A stretch of 52,353 nt of DNA from Crocinitomicaceae bacterium (GCA_021740085.1 JAIPAL010000006.1:1-52353); one strand, 5' to 3'. Positions 25,160 to 34,483 are shown, counted from the stretch's first letter. Notes: generated from the letters alone by a model not told the origin. A program made the numbers and translations.

Positions 25160-27574
25160 TCACTTTCGAACATAGGTTTTCAACGAAAGGTCTTCCAATT
25201 TCACACCTTTGTTTTTTGAATTTAACAAGTAGCAATACAAGGCCTTTATTGATTTTAGTTTGTTGTTTAACGAAGGATTAAACTCAACTGAATAGGTGAT
25301 TTCATTAAAATGATTGGGGATAAAACGGTATTTAAAGACGGGACGTATTGCCTTATAAACCAAGAATTCTTGTTTTATCCATTTTGAATCGTTGATTTGA
25401 ATAATTAAATCACTTAATTTATTCAAATCATTTTGGTCACGACAATAATAACGATATGTAAGTTCAATTCTTAAATTCCATATATTTTTAGGAAGAATAG
25501 CCTTCCCAATTAAACTTAGTTCATTCTTCTTGGATGTGAAATTTGATTTACGTTGAGATGTAAATAATTTCCAAAGCCCTCCATCAAACCAAATAGAATG
25601 TGCTGTTTTAGGCACTAATTTATTTTGATGAATACAATACCTACTAAAAAGTTGATAAAGCTTTGTCATTTTTAATAGCTTTGACTTTTGCACGGCATTA
25701 TCTATAGGAAATAAATTTAGTTGCTCATCAAAGCGAAATAACCTATTACCTAATAGAACCTGATCCTTGTGCATCAATTCATTACTCATCAATTTATTAG
25801 TTGTAAATATTAAATTACGAGCAGCCAAAAAATTAGGAGAGAACGATAGCTCACTACCGACGAAAGGAATAGAATCCGGCAAAGCAACCTTATATGCCTT
25901 TTTAAGATAAGACACTATACTTGGCGCAATATCTACGTGTGAAACAACTGATTTAGATAGAAATGGTGCCTTTAGAAGCGGGGAATAAATCACTAACGGC
26001 ACATTATATTTTGCTAGTTTATTGGTATTATACATCTCTGTTCCATGATCCCCCGTAATAATAAAAATAGTGTTTTTATATGCTTCCTTTTTCTTATATG
26101 CTTCCAAAAAAAGCTTAATTTGTTCATCACAATATAGAAAGGAACCAAAACTTGAAGCATTGGCTTCTATTTTATTTTTCAGTGGAGATGCTAAAATACC
26201 CGGTAAAAGCGCCTGTACCTTTCTAATGTAGCTTTCTTTTTCAGGATAAATAAATGGGTCATGTGAACTAATAGTTAGAAAAACATCAAAAGTTGATTTT
26301 TTGCTAGAGTTTATCATACCACTATCTTGCAATGATTGGCGAAATAATGCCTCATCCGGAAATCCCCAGGGAGAATTTGTTTGCGTATTAATAAGTTGAC
26401 ATTCTTTACTCCATTTTCTTACCGAATAATCCACATTATGATAATTCATAAAGCCTTGCATATTTAAATAATCTAAATCAACACCGCAATAAAATCTGGA
26501 AAAATAATCTTTCCGCAATAGACTCATTAGTGACCAATGATTAGGAAGAGCAATTTGTTGAAAAACTGCCCCATTAAAAGGATTCGGTGTAGAACACAAA
26601 ATAGCAGGCAACACATTATGAGTACGTTGCGAACTCGAAAAAGTATTTGGAAAATAGAGTGACTGTTTCGATAACGAATCCATGAAGGGCATTATGGACC
26701 CCCTATAATTAGATCGTAAGCCGAATAGATCGGATGACATACTCTCCACAATAATAAAAACGATGTTGGGTGGCTTTCCATTACTTGTTTTTCGAAAATA
26801 CTCGTTTAAGCTGCTATTTTTCGACAGTGAATGCCAAGTTGGGTAGCCCGAAGTTGGTTTAAAGTTTGCCCCATAAAAAGTAGGATCCAATTCCTTGAAT
26901 TCCTGCCATCTAATTTTATATCCTCGCTGGGATGTGTTAAAAAAAAACGTGAAGCTTTGGCGAAAAAAATAGCTTAATTTGTTATTAATAATGGGGTCAC
27001 TATCTGGAAATTCTTCATTGTGAGAAATGCAAAAGGGCATTGTTACTGCACCAAGTAAAGTGCTAATAAATAGTTTGGTAATCCAACCATCGGAAGCTTT
27101 TAGTAAAAATCTCCTAATTAAATACCCTAAAAAAAAGAAGCTAAAAAAAAGAATAAGAACACCAATTACTAGGCCAAAAGTTACCCGGTGCTGTAAACCT
27201 AAAATCATCCATAACTCTTTCCAAGTAAACAAATAAATACCTTCATCTAATGGCTCGTTGCTAATCAAATAATACTGATCGAATATCAAACACAAGATTA
27301 AAACGATTATGGGAGGGAGAAAATTCGTGCGTTTTATCCAATTTATATTCTTTTTTTGAAAAGGATGTAGGAAAAAAGCATGTAAAGTTAAAACTAGAAA
27401 TACTAATTGTAGATCACGTAAATACGAAAACAAAATATCAAGAGCAGAAATTTCATTTAGGATATCTGAAGAATCGATTTTAAAAAAAAAAAACATTCTT
27501 AGAATTACCAACAGAATTGAAAGACTGAAATACCAAGGAAGAAGTAACCTATAAGTTTGACGCAAGTAATACAT
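25160..27574 (-). CDS. LtaS-like membrane sulfatase/phosphotransferase-fold protein
   Basis: 804 residues. Five hydrophobic segments occupy the first 175 residues (for example SLSILLVILRMFFFF and FGLVIGVLILFFSFFFLGYL). A periplasmic alkaline-phosphatase-superfamily (sulfatase) domain follows from about 270. Metal and nucleophile motifs are NIVFIIVESMSSD (Glu), SSQRTHNVLPAI (probable Thr nucleophile) and FIITGDHGTEMY (Asp-His). This arrangement matches lipoteichoic-acid-synthase-like and phosphoglycerol- or phosphoethanolamine-transferases. A Gram-negative cell has no lipoteichoic acid, so the acceptor may be a lipid, lipopolysaccharide or surface polysaccharide. It is downstream of pdhB on the same strand with a 38-base gap. 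Confidence 0.85.
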   Translation of the reverse strand: MYYLRQTYRLLLPWYFSLSILLVILRMFFFFKIDSSDILNEISALDILFSYLRDLQLVFLVLTLHAFFLHPFQKKNINWIKRTNFLPPIIVLILCLIFDQYYLISNEPLDEGIYLFTWKELWMILGLQHRVTFGLVIGVLILFFSFFFLGYLIRRFLLKASDGWITKLFISTLLGAVTMPFCISHNEEFPDSDPIINNKLSYFFRQSFTFFFNTSQRGYKIRWQEFKELDPTFYGANFKPTSGYPTWHSLSKNSSLNEYFRKTSNGKPPNIVFIIVESMSSDLFGLRSNYRGSIMPFMDSLSKQSLYFPNTFSSSQRTHNVLPAILCSTPNPFNGAVFQQIALPNHWSLMSLLRKDYFSRFYCGVDLDYLNMQGFMNYHNVDYSVRKWSKECQLINTQTNSPWGFPDEALFRQSLQDSGMINSSKKSTFDVFLTISSHDPFIYPEKESYIRKVQALLPGILASPLKNKIEANASSFGSFLYCDEQIKLFLEAYKKKEAYKNTIFIITGDHGTEMYNTNKLAKYNVPLVIYSPLLKAPFLSKSVVSHVDIAPSIVSYLKKAYKVALPDSIPFVGSELSFSPNFLAARNLIFTTNKLMSNELMHKDQVLLGNRLFRFDEQLNLFPIDNAVQKSKLLKMTKLYQLFSRYCIHQNKLVPKTAHSIWFDGGLWKLFTSQRKSNFTSKKNELSLIGKAILPKNIWNLRIELTYRYYCRDQNDLNKLSDLIIQINDSKWIKQEFLVYKAIRPVFKYRFIPNHFNEITYSVEFNPSLNNKLKSIKALYCYLLNSKNKGVKLEDLSLKTYVRK

Positions 27575-27612
27575 GCGCGAATTTACAAAATTGTTAAGTC
27601 AAGGTAAAATAA

Positions 27613-28590
27613 TTATCTATAAATAGTGCTTTTGATCGCTGCAATTAATCGATTTACATTAGGCAATGCCTCATCAATCAGCGTTGGTGAAAAAGCAAAT
27701 GGTGTATCCGTTTGAGTTACCCTTTGAACTGGCGCATCTAGGTAATCAAAAGCATAGCGCTGAAGATGGTAAGCAATCTCAGAAGAAATAGACGCTAATG
27801 GCCAAGATTCTTCCAAAACAACACACCTGTTTGTCTTTTTAATCGACGAAACAACCGTAGCGTAATCTATAGGGCGAATTGTTCTTAAATCTATCACTTC
27901 AACACTAATATTCTCTTTTTCGAGGATTTCGGCGGCTTCGTATGCGACTTTTATTATTTTACCAAAAGACACAACCGTAACATCCGATCCTTTTCGTTTA
28001 ACATCTGCAACACCAATTGGAATAATGTATTCACCTTCAGGCACTTCACCTTTATCGCCATACATTTTTTCTGATTCCAAAAAAACTACTGGGTCATTAT
28101 CGCGAATTGCTGCTTTAAGTAAACCTTTAGCATCAGCTGGGCAAGATGGTGTAATTACTTTTAATCCCGGTACATGCGCATAAAAAGCTTCAAAACTTTG
28201 TGAATGCGTAGCACCTAATTGTCCAGCAGGGCCATTTCCGCCTCTAAAAACAATCGGACAACTATATTGCCCACCGGACATTTGAAGCATTTTTGCGGCA
28301 GAATTTATTATTTGGTCTGCTGCAAGTATGGCAAAATTCCACGTCATAAATTCAACTATTGGTCGCAAACCATTCATGGAAGCTCCTACAGCAATACCAG
28401 AAAATCCTAATTCTGCAATAGGCGTATCAATTACTCTTTTTGCTCCAAATTCATCGAGCATACCTTGAGAAACCTTATAGGCGCCATTGTACTCAGCGAC
28501 TTCCTCCCCCAATAAAAAAACGCGACTATCCAGTCTCATTTCTTCACACATTGCTTCTCTAAGCGCTTCTCGAAATTGTAATGTTTTCAT
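27613..28590 (-). CDS. pdhB: Pyruvate dehydrogenase E1 component, beta subunit
   Basis: 325 residues, the normal size. With the alpha subunit (not in this window) and thiamine diphosphate it decarboxylates pyruvate and transfers acetyl to lipoyl-E2. Recognisable segments are FREALREAMCEEM at the start, FLLGEEVAEYNGAYKVSQG (the Glu that activates the cofactor), DTPIAELGFSGIAVGAS, RGGNGPAGQLGATHSQSFEA and the C-terminal transketolase part ending QRVTQTDTPFAFSP. The absence of pdhA beside it is usual in this phylum. A TAAATTTG promoter element lies 19 bases upstream, so it is transcribed independently of clpX. Confidence 0.95.
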   Translation of the reverse strand: MKTLQFREALREAMCEEMRLDSRVFLLGEEVAEYNGAYKVSQGMLDEFGAKRVIDTPIAELGFSGIAVGASMNGLRPIVEFMTWNFAILAADQIINSAAKMLQMSGGQYSCPIVFRGGNGPAGQLGATHSQSFEAFYAHVPGLKVITPSCPADAKGLLKAAIRDNDPVVFLESEKMYGDKGEVPEGEYIIPIGVADVKRKGSDVTVVSFGKIIKVAYEAAEILEKENISVEVIDLRTIRPIDYATVVSSIKKTNRCVVLEESWPLASISSEIAYHLQRYAFDYLDAPVQRVTQTDTPFAFSPTLIDEALPNVNRLIAAIKSTIYR

Positions 28591-28609
28591 AATAATAAAT
28601 ATTCGTGTG

Positions 28610-28617
28610 CAAATTTA
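28610..28617 (-). promoter_or_regulatory. -7 promoter element TAAATTTG of pdhB
   Basis: An exact TAnnTTTG match on the minus strand, 19 bases before ATG 28590, in the gap after clpX. Confidence 0.5.
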
Positions 28618-28647
28618 ACATCTTTTACTTTAATAGAATAAGATGAA

Positions 28648-29880
28648 CTAAGCAACCTTTAGTTTTCCCAATTTAGACTTGTCAAATTGCGCGCTGGCAT
28701 AGGAGCTATCAACATGAAATACTTTTAATTTACTTGAAGGCAAATCATACATAGCATTCATTAAAATAGCTTCACAGATAGAACGCAGACCCCTTGCACC
28801 TAAATTAAATGCCGCTGCTTTTTCAACGATTAGATCAAATACCTCTTTATCGAAAGTAAGTTTAATTCCATCTAACTCAAACAATTTTACAAATTGTTTA
28901 ATTAGTGCATTTTTAGGTTCCGTTAAAATTCTTCTTAATGTTTCTTTACTTAAAGGCTCTAAATAGGATAAAACAGGGAAGCGACCTATCAACTCAGGGA
29001 TAAGTCCAAAACTTCTCAAATCTGCTGGTGATATATTTTCTAATAAGGCATCCGTATCGTGATAGCCTTGATCATCCGTTGAGAAACCAATCGTTTGCCG
29101 ATTGACACGATTCGCAATTATTTTTTCAATCCCATCAAAGGCACCACCGCAAATAAAGAGTATGTTTTTCGTATCGACCTGAATCATTTTTTGTTCCGGA
29201 TGTTTTCTACCTCCTTGAGGTGGGACATTTATTACCGCCCCCTCCAATAATTTTAATAAGGCTTGTTGAACTCCTTCACCAGAAACATCTCGCGTAATTG
29301 AGGGATTATCACTTTTTCTAGCAATTTTATCAACTTCATCAATAAAAACAATACCTTTTTGAGCTAAATCGACATTGTAATCTGCTGCTTGTAATAAACG
29401 AGACAAGATGCTTTCTACATCTTCCCCAACATAACCCGCTTCCGTTAACACGGTTGCATCAGCAATACAAAATGGTACGTCTAACATTTTAGCAATGGTT
29501 TTCGCTAATAAAGTTTTACCAGTTCCGGTTCTCCCTACTAATACGACATTCGACTTTTCAATTTCGACATCATCATTATCAGTTGGCTCATTTAATCTTT
29601 TATAGTGATTATATACAGCAACAGACAATACCTTTTTAGCGGCGTCTTGTCCAATTATATAATCATCGAGCTTATTTTTAATTTCAATGGGCTTTAGAAT
29701 AGTATGTTTTGAGGATGAGTTGCTATTTATTTTTCCCTTTACTTTCTGTTCCTCATTTACAATATTAACGGCTTGCAAGGCGCAACTATCACATATATGA
29801 CCAGATGTTCCGGCAATAAGCATATTGACATTATTGCGCTCCGCCCCACAAAAGGAACATTGCGCATCATTTTTACCCAT
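28648..29880 (-). CDS. clpX: ClpX, ATP-dependent unfoldase subunit of ClpXP
   Basis: 410 residues. The N-terminal zinc-binding domain has four cysteines (8, 11, 30, 33). The AAA+ core has Walker A GRTGTGKT (116-123), the pore loop GYVGEDVE, Walker [12 protein letters not shown], sensor-2 region GARGLRS and the C-terminal subdomain. It unfolds tagged proteins and feeds them to ClpP. It follows clpP with a six-base gap (clpP stops at 29887), forming the usual clpP-clpX operon. Length and motifs are normal. The trigger factor gene that often precedes clpP is not present here. Confidence 0.97.
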   Translation of the reverse strand: MGKNDAQCSFCGAERNNVNMLIAGTSGHICDSCALQAVNIVNEEQKVKGKINSNSSSKHTILKPIEIKNKLDDYIIGQDAAKKVLSVAVYNHYKRLNEPTDNDDVEIEKSNVVLVGRTGTGKTLLAKTIAKMLDVPFCIADATVLTEAGYVGEDVESILSRLLQAADYNVDLAQKGIVFIDEVDKIARKSDNPSITRDVSGEGVQQALLKLLEGAVINVPPQGGRKHPEQKMIQVDTKNILFICGGAFDGIEKIIANRVNRQTIGFSTDDQGYHDTDALLENISPADLRSFGLIPELIGRFPVLSYLEPLSKETLRRILTEPKNALIKQFVKLFELDGIKLTFDKEVFDLIVEKAAAFNLGARGLRSICEAILMNAMYDLPSSKLKVFHVDSSYASAQFDKSKLGKLKVA

Positions 29881-29886
29881 TATTTC

Positions 29887-30555
29887 TTATTTAGCATTTC
29901 GAAGTAAAACTTCATCAACCATACCATATTCTTTCGCTTCGCTTGCGGTCATCCAATAATCCCTATCAGAATCATTCGACACCTTTTTAAAAGTTTGTTT
30001 GGAATGTAAAGCCAAAATATCATACAGTTCTTTTTTCAATTTAAGAATTTCCCGTGTAGTTATTTCGATATCTGAAGCTTGTCCTTGAGCACCACCTAAG
30101 GGTTGATGAATCATCACCCGAGAATGTTTTAAAGCACTACGCTTACCTTCAGCGCCTGCACATAATAAAACAGCTCCCATAGAAGCAGCAATGCCAGTAC
30201 AAATTGTGGCCACATCTGGGCGGATATATTGCATTGTGTCATAAATCCCTAAACCAGCATAAACAGAACCACCAGGTGAATTCATGTAAATCTGAATGTC
30301 CTTTTTGGGATCAACCGATTCTAAGAAAAGTAATTGAGCATTAATGATGTTGGCAACTTGATCATTAATCCCTGTTCCTAAAAAGATAATCCTATCCATC
30401 ATTAATCGTGAAAAAACATCCATTTGAGTCATGTTCATTGGGCGTTCCTCAATAATATAGGGTGTCATGGAAGATTCAATATAGTGATCAAGGCTAAGGC
30501 TATTTAGCCCCATGTGCTTTGTTGCATACTTTCTAAACTCATTATTATCAAACAT
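29887..30555 (-). CDS. clpP: ClpP, proteolytic subunit of ClpXP
   Basis: 222 residues. The catalytic triad is Ser125 (AASMGA), His150 (MIHQPLGG) and Asp199 (SDRDYW). The N-terminus is longer than E. coli ClpP, with about 30 residues before the conserved TPYIIEER; this extension is common in Bacteroidota. It forms the tetradecameric chamber that degrades substrates delivered by ClpX. It is the first gene of the clpP-clpX operon, with promoter element TATTTTTG 24 bases upstream. Confidence 0.97.
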   Translation of the reverse strand: MFDNNEFRKYATKHMGLNSLSLDHYIESSMTPYIIEERPMNMTQMDVFSRLMMDRIIFLGTGINDQVANIINAQLLFLESVDPKKDIQIYMNSPGGSVYAGLGIYDTMQYIRPDVATICTGIAASMGAVLLCAGAEGKRSALKHSRVMIHQPLGGAQGQASDIEITTREILKLKKELYDILALHSKQTFKKVSNDSDRDYWMTASEAKEYGMVDEVLLRNAK

Positions 30556-30579
30556 ACTACGTATTTTTTATATGAAATT

Positions 30580-30587
30580 CAAAAATA
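30580..30587 (-). promoter_or_regulatory. -7 promoter element TATTTTTG of clpPX
   Basis: An exact TAnnTTTG match on the minus strand, 24 bases before the clpP ATG. Confidence 0.5.
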
Positions 30588-30650
30588 ACCAATATCAGCG
30601 ATACCTATATCACAATAGATACTAAATTTACCTTTTTAGACTAAAAAAGA

Positions 30651-31625
30651 ATGATACCCCAAGAAATTAGAAATAAACGTGTCCTACTATCATCATTAAA
30701 TTGGGGATATGGCCATTTATCGCGTTGTATTTCGATAGTAAGTATCTTAATTCAAAATAAAAATACTGTTTTTTTCGCCGGAAGAGAGGCCGATTTTATC
30801 ACATTGCGACAATATTTTAGTGAGGAAATTACCTATATACCAAACGAACCTTACCCATTTACTTTTCGAGGAGGTCGATTCAGAAAAAGAGATTTTGTAA
30901 AATCGTTAATCCCTTTGCTCAACTGCTATAAAAGAGAGGTGAAATCGGTCCCACTTCTGGTAGATGAATTCAACATAGATTTGGTGCTCTCAGACCATCG
31001 TTATGGGTTTCGATCAGAAAAATGTCCTAGTATATTCATTACGCACCAGTGCACGCTTCCATTAAAAAAAATGGCTTGGCCTATACAATGGCTGCATCAA
31101 TCATTCATCCGAAAATTCAGTGAGGTTTGGATTATGGACGATCAAGAAAAAAGATTTGCTGGGAAGCTTTCGGAATCACTTGGAAAAAGAGCCACCTATA
31201 TCGGTATTCATTCTCGATTTAATGCAACAAGTTACGCGCCTAAAGAAATAAAAAAAGAAATTGAATGCGTCTTATTAATAAGTGGCCCCCTTGAATTTTC
31301 ACTGGCGCTCATCACTCACTTCGAAAAAGAATTTAATGAGATGAAAGGCCCTAAATATATTATTGGGTCAAAAGAAATCATCCCCATGCTTCCTGCTCAT
31401 CTAAGCGAATATTTTAAGCCAAATAACAATTGGAAAGAAACGGATGAACTGTTGATTAAAACAAAAGTAATTATGTCCTATTGTGGCTATTCTACCATTA
31501 TGGACATAGAATTCCTTCAATGCGAAGCAAAACTAATTCCAACGAAAGGGCAATTAGAGCAAATGTATTTAGCAGAAAAATTAACGGCAAATAAAAAAGC
31601 CTTAATCAATGATCAAGGCTTTTAA
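30651..31625 (+). CDS. Glycosyltransferase-like protein (GT-B, MurG/family 28-like)
   Basis: 324 residues. It begins with KRVLLSSLNWGYGHLSRCIS, the N-terminal strand and GxGH turn of GT-B transferases that use UDP- or nucleotide-sugars. A Rossmann-like first half with LVLSDHRYGF follows, then a C-terminal half with VLLISGPLEFS and a sugar-nucleotide-binding end (VIMSYCGYSTIMDIEFL, GQLEQMYLAEKL). The final segment resembles the glycan-transferase pattern in which Glu/Gln contact the nucleotide ribose. Donor and acceptor are unknown. It stands alone, divergent from clpP, with a TAAATTTA near-match upstream. A terminator overlaps its last codons. Confidence 0.75.
   Translation: MIPQEIRNKRVLLSSLNWGYGHLSRCISIVSILIQNKNTVFFAGREADFITLRQYFSEEITYIPNEPYPFTFRGGRFRKRDFVKSLIPLLNCYKREVKSVPLLVDEFNIDLVLSDHRYGFRSEKCPSIFITHQCTLPLKKMAWPIQWLHQSFIRKFSEVWIMDDQEKRFAGKLSESLGKRATYIGIHSRFNATSYAPKEIKKEIECVLLISGPLEFSLALITHFEKEFNEMKGPKYIIGSKEIIPMLPAHLSEYFKPNNNWKETDELLIKTKVIMSYCGYSTIMDIEFLQCEAKLIPTKGQLEQMYLAEKLTANKKALINDQGF
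31595..31623. terminator. Terminator hairpin inside the 3' end of the glycosyltransferase gene
   Basis: AAAAGCCTT (31595-31603) pairs with AAGGCTTTT (31615-31623). The right arm reaches into the stop codon TAA 31623-31625. A/T runs flank it, and it can also serve the convergent OmpA/TPR lipoprotein gene. Confidence 0.7.
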
Positions 31626-31644
31626 AAATAGTATGTTTTGTTAT

Positions 31645-33351
31645 TTACTTAACGGCAGCAGTAAAAGTTGCGTCAGCCATTAACTTTATAAATTCTCTAT
31701 CTCTTCCAGCTTTCTCTTTCAACCCTGGATTCTTTGCAAAAGCAGATTTCAAGCAACTAACAACCGCATCAACACCTGCATTGCTTCTTGAAGCGATTAT
31801 AGCTTTTAAATAATGACCGTCTGCAGATTCTTTATCCGTACTTGCAGCTATTGTTTTACTTGCTTCATCTAATTTATTTGCTAAGACCTGTGCTAACGCT
31901 TTATTGTAAGAAGCTTCACTTCCAAATCCAGTTATTGCAGCAGAATAATTACCTTCCAATACACTAATAATCGCATTGTTATAAGCTAATTGAGGCGTTT
32001 TATCCTTTACTTGTCCTAAAAGTTTTTTTGCCGATTCTCTATCACCACCCGACATTGCAACACCTGCCAAATTGTTTTTTGACATTGAATTATCCATAAG
32101 GTTATTGGCTTTTTCTAAACTAGCCTTCGCTTCAGACATTTTGTTTTGCATGTATTTTACAGCGCCTAAATTATTGTGCGTTCTGTAATCCGATGGAGCA
32201 ACCACTGTTGCTACTTGATAAATACGTGCTTTTTCAGCTACATCATTGGTTAATTTTGTAGCAGTAAATAATAATTCTTCCACTGTTAAAGAATTCGGAT
32301 TTGATGTTGAAGCACTAATTAACTCTGCATCCGTCCATCCTTTTTCTGTATAATTAACAGTAATAACAGATCGACGAATCATAGGGAAAACATCTTTTTC
32401 CAATTCCAAATAAGTTTTACCTAATGCAGCCATTTGCTTTTCTCTCTCAGCTGGGTCAGCAGTCATTTTAATTACTCGTAAGAACAATGCTTTGTCTGCT
32501 TCAGGAATAGTAGTAGTCATAGCTAACTGGTCTTGGAAACCAACAAAATCCTCACCCAATCCATTAACTGAATATTTAGAAGAATCAGCGTAAAGCATCA
32601 TTTTTGCCTTTTTCATTAAATCCATAAAAGCATTACGAGCCATTCTAGATCTTTCTATTGATAGATTACTATTTTTAGCTTCTTCTCCATCTGGAGATGC
32701 ATAGCCTTTAATATCAATAGAGTTAATTGTTATTTTGTTATTCGCTTGAGCAGTTGTTAACCAAATAACTAGATCTAACACATCTTTATCGGTTAATTCT
32801 GGTTTCCTAACAACCGATTTTCCTTTTTCGAAATTAATTAATGCGGAAACAGATTTATCATTTTTACGAACCAATTTATCTTCAGCAAGCAACATTTTAA
32901 ACTCATTGTGAACTAACAGGGGAGTGATAATTGTTCCATCCGCGATTTTGGTTTCAGGAAGAACATCTTTTTCTTTAGTCCCTTTGTAAATTTTACCTGT
33001 AAGTTTTAAATCTGTCGCTTCCATAGAAGGATTGTAGGCCACCACTTCTTCGAAAGTAGCTGTTCCACCTGGCTTGAAAGTAATTGTTTGACCATTTCCC
33101 GTAGCTTTTTCGCCTTGTATTGTCCAAGTTGTAAGTTTTGCATCACCAAAAACAGGTGTGATTTCTACTTTCGCTTTTTTCTTAATGCCTTTTTCAGGAA
33201 TAGTAACTGTTACAGCTACTTTCACATTATCGCCGTGTAATTCAAGTGGATTGGGGGTAACTGAATAAGTGACATCTTTTAATAAATCACAACTAGAAAC
33301 TAGTATTGCAACAATGCCGACTAAAGATAAAAAAGTTAGGTTTGTTTTCAT
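31645..33351 (-). CDS. OmpA-like lipoprotein with TPR-type repeats
   Basis: 568 residues. The signal LVGIVAILVSSCD ends in a lipobox Cys. A beta-rich region (about 25-150) precedes an OmpA-like domain at about 165-300 with LINFEKGKSVVRKPELTDK, DIKGYASPDGEEAKNSNLSIERS and a final RRSVITVNY strand. Residues about 385-560 contain TPR-like helices (YRTHNNLGAVKYMQNKMSEAKASLEKA). The OmpA part should bind peptidoglycan from the periplasm, anchoring a TPR protein-interaction platform at the envelope. The order differs from PorE-type T9SS proteins, where the TPR part comes first; its partner is unknown. It is transcribed alone from a TATATTTG promoter. Confidence 0.8.
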   Translation of the reverse strand: MKTNLTFLSLVGIVAILVSSCDLLKDVTYSVTPNPLELHGDNVKVAVTVTIPEKGIKKKAKVEITPVFGDAKLTTWTIQGEKATGNGQTITFKPGGTATFEEVVAYNPSMEATDLKLTGKIYKGTKEKDVLPETKIADGTIITPLLVHNEFKMLLAEDKLVRKNDKSVSALINFEKGKSVVRKPELTDKDVLDLVIWLTTAQANNKITINSIDIKGYASPDGEEAKNSNLSIERSRMARNAFMDLMKKAKMMLYADSSKYSVNGLGEDFVGFQDQLAMTTTIPEADKALFLRVIKMTADPAEREKQMAALGKTYLELEKDVFPMIRRSVITVNYTEKGWTDAELISASTSNPNSLTVEELLFTATKLTNDVAEKARIYQVATVVAPSDYRTHNNLGAVKYMQNKMSEAKASLEKANNLMDNSMSKNNLAGVAMSGGDRESAKKLLGQVKDKTPQLAYNNAIISVLEGNYSAAITGFGSEASYNKALAQVLANKLDEASKTIAASTDKESADGHYLKAIIASRSNAGVDAVVSCLKSAFAKNPGLKEKAGRDREFIKLMADATFTAAVK

Positions 33352-33379
33352 AAATTACTTTTTGTTTAATATATAATCA

Positions 33380-33387
33380 CAAATATA
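33380..33387 (-). promoter_or_regulatory. -7 promoter element TATATTTG of the OmpA/TPR lipoprotein gene
   Basis: An exact TAnnTTTG match on the minus strand, 28 bases before ATG 33351. Confidence 0.5.
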
Positions 33388-33422
33388 AAAATAAATATCC
33401 TAACCAAAAAAAAAGCTACCTA

Positions 33423-33866
33423 TTAATGTCGTAACGCTATTAATGTTGTATCATCCAAGATTTCCATAAGCGGAACGTGAACAAAGTCGCGTTGAAAAAT
33501 AAAAGGGTGAGGAATAACGAGAAGGTCTGTTCGAATTTTTACGTTATTGTAGTACAAAATATCAATATCAATAAGCCTATCCTGATAAAAACCATTCGAT
33601 TTTGAGGTCCTTCCGACTACTTTTTCTATTTGTTCTATCCCCTCCAACACTTCAAAAGGAGTACGTTCCGTTTCCACCTTTATGACCATATTAACAAAAT
33701 CGTTTTCAGAAACAAACCCTTGTGGTTGAGAGAAATAATAAGTAGACTTCTTAGTAATTATACCAATTTCAGTATGAATGAGTACAAGAGCTTGTTCAAG
33801 ATTTTCAATTTTATTCCCCAAATTACTTCCTAATCCAAGGTAAAGCTGATTTAGTTTTTTTTCCAT
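33423..33866 (-). CDS. folK: 6-hydroxymethyl-7,8-dihydropterin pyrophosphokinase
   Basis: 147 residues, close to the usual 150-160. It transfers pyrophosphate from ATP to 6-hydroxymethyl-dihydropterin in folate synthesis. Signatures are LYLGLGSNLGNKIENLEQAL at the start, QPQGFVSENDFVNMVIKVET (pterin-binding region) and the hallmark DRLIDIDILYYN (metal-binding Asp pair), followed by IPHPFIFQRDFVHVPLMEI. In many Flavobacteriia FolK is fused to a deoxynucleoside kinase; here it is a single domain. It overlaps gldD by 16 bases and ends the topA-ssb-gldE-gldD-folK series. Confidence 0.95.
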   Translation of the reverse strand: MEKKLNQLYLGLGSNLGNKIENLEQALVLIHTEIGIITKKSTYYFSQPQGFVSENDFVNMVIKVETERTPFEVLEGIEQIEKVVGRTSKSNGFYQDRLIDIDILYYNNVKIRTDLLVIPHPFIFQRDFVHVPLMEILDDTTLIALRH

Positions 33867-34483
33867 TGAAGGCTGTTTACTAAATGTAGCAAATCAATTT
33901 TCAAGTACTCAAGAGATGGCCTTAAACTATCATAATTGGGCTTGCAATTTAACAACACCTCTCCCCTAATAAAATTAGAAGTTGAGTCGGTTAAATAAAA
34001 TTGATAATTGGTTGCTACGTTTCCTTTCAAGGTAAAAAATGTTCCAAAAACCCTTCTTTTGGGGTCAATTATTTGTTGAAAATCTATTCTATCGGCCTTT
34101 ATTTTGTGGTCATCAATAAAGTCATTAGAAATATTAATGAGTTGGGCGAGTGAATCTTGTGAATTAAATGCTTTGTAAAAAAGATAGAGGGTGCCGTTAA
34201 TAGGGCCGAGATCTATCTCCTGTGCACATTGACCTTTATTATCGGTGCTAACATTCTTTAAAGTGAAAATATCAGCAGACTCCAGCATAACAAAACAAGC
34301 CACTTGTTCATTATGATAATAGTGATCTGGAAGATTAATTCTTAAATAAGTGGGAGGTTTTGGAATAAAATCACTTGTTTGAAATAGCGATGTCGTGGAG
34401 TTTATAAGAAAAATAAAGATAAGCACCTCTAGTAACATAATGGCACGCTTAAAATTGATCATTGCTCCAAAATTCTTAAACAT
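33851..34483 (-). CDS. gldD: Gliding motility/T9SS-associated protein GldD, lacking the lipobox cysteine
   Basis: 210 residues. The family is recognised by FIPKPPTYLRINLP near residue 38, RRVFGTFFTLKGNVATNYQF, YLTDSTSNFIRGEVLLNC and PNYDSLRPSLEYLKIDLLHL, and by position directly after gldE. GldD proteins are essential for gliding and protein secretion in Flavobacterium and are normally lipoproteins. Here a hydrophobic segment (residues 16-27, MLLEVLIFIFLI) is followed by NSTTSLFQTSDF with no cysteine, so lipidation looks lost and a membrane anchor or cleaved signal peptide is more likely. The start ATG overlaps the gldE stop by one base (TAATG), supporting this start. Translational coupling with gldE is likely. 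Confidence 0.85.
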   Translation of the reverse strand: MFKNFGAMINFKRAIMLLEVLIFIFLINSTTSLFQTSDFIPKPPTYLRINLPDHYYHNEQVACFVMLESADIFTLKNVSTDNKGQCAQEIDLGPINGTLYLFYKAFNSQDSLAQLINISNDFIDDHKIKADRIDFQQIIDPKRRVFGTFFTLKGNVATNYQFYLTDSTSNFIRGEVLLNCKPNYDSLRPSLEYLKIDLLHLVNSLQWKKN

